Shown here one piece after another: positions 63,748-64,000 of a DNA stretch of 64,000 nucleotides. Where the stretch lies: the NCBI RefSeq assembly GCF_002105555.1, contig NZ_CP020612.1:895001-959000 (forward strand), read 5' to 3'. The notes beneath the pieces are model-generated. The model saw only the letters and a list, made by a program, of their open reading frames with translations, did not search any database and had not been told where the DNA came from. Position numbers and translations under genes: made by a program. Numbering within the stretch: the first letter of the stretch is position 1; every line of letters begins with the position of its first letter. This DNA comes from Paracoccus contaminans (GTDB lineage: Bacteria; Pseudomonadota; Alphaproteobacteria; Rhodobacterales; Rhodobacteraceae).

Positions 63748-64000
<253 letters not shown>

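Overview
The window is about 64 kb of very GC-rich DNA with dense gene packing, many 4-bp ATGA overlaps and typical alphaproteobacterial families. Gene content (aerobic cob pathway with CobE, CobF, CobG and CobW, BluE, CbtAB, a C-P lyase operon, an SdhAF4-type DUF1674 protein) points to the Rhodobacterales, with a Paracoccus-like member most likely. The genus is inferred from gene content only.

Layout. (1) 1-4202, minus strand: a kinase-bearing lasso-peptide cluster, in transcription order precursor (A), PqqD-like recognition element (B1), transglutaminase-like leader peptidase (B2), asparagine-synthetase-like cyclase (C), HPr-kinase-like kinase (K) and the first part of an ABC exporter (D) cut by the window edge. 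An AT-rich divergent promoter region separates it from (2) 4498-14187, an exopolysaccharide region resembling a succinoglycan (exo) locus: ExoY, ExoQ/Wzy, an acyltransferase, an ExoK-like GH16 glycanase, two glycosyltransferases, a Wzx-type flippase and an ExoV-like pyruvyltransferase. (3) 14.3-17.2 kb is a gene graveyard: a truncated, frameshifted GT2, then a decayed P450 system (P450 with a large deletion and a frameshift, a ferredoxin that has lost three of four cysteine ligands, a LysR remnant) beside an apparently intact ferredoxin reductase. (4) 17377-20006 is a NitT/TauT-type ABC importer of unknown substrate.

(5) 20116-43137 is a near-complete aerobic cobalamin locus. It encodes corrin-ring synthesis (CobI, G, J, M, F, K, L, H), a,c-diamidation (CobB), the CobN chelatase subunit, CobW, CobO, CobQ, aminopropanol-phosphate supply and attachment (L-Thr kinase BluE, CobC/CobD, CbiB), nucleotide-loop assembly (CobP/CobU, CobT, CobS) and the CbtAB cobalt transporter. 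Two cobalamin riboswitches of different architecture govern CbtBA (minus strand) and the DUF1636-cobW-cobN-cobG... operon (plus strand). CobA, CobS/CobT chelatase subunits, BluB and CobR are not in the window.

(6) 43205-46503 is a small acyl-CoA dehydrogenase / CoA-transferase operon with a divergent LysR regulator. (7) 46656-58443 is a phosphonate locus: phnGHIJKLNM (C-P lyase), phnF repressor, phnCDE1E2 transporter and a hexapeptide-repeat acetyltransferase, with a possible Pho box upstream of phnC. (8) 58886-64000 holds housekeeping genes: a four-repeat peptidoglycan-binding secreted protein, RsmB, SdhAF4, a DadA-type D-amino acid dehydrogenase and the 3' end of dapB. No tRNA, rRNA, CRISPR array or intact insertion sequence was seen.
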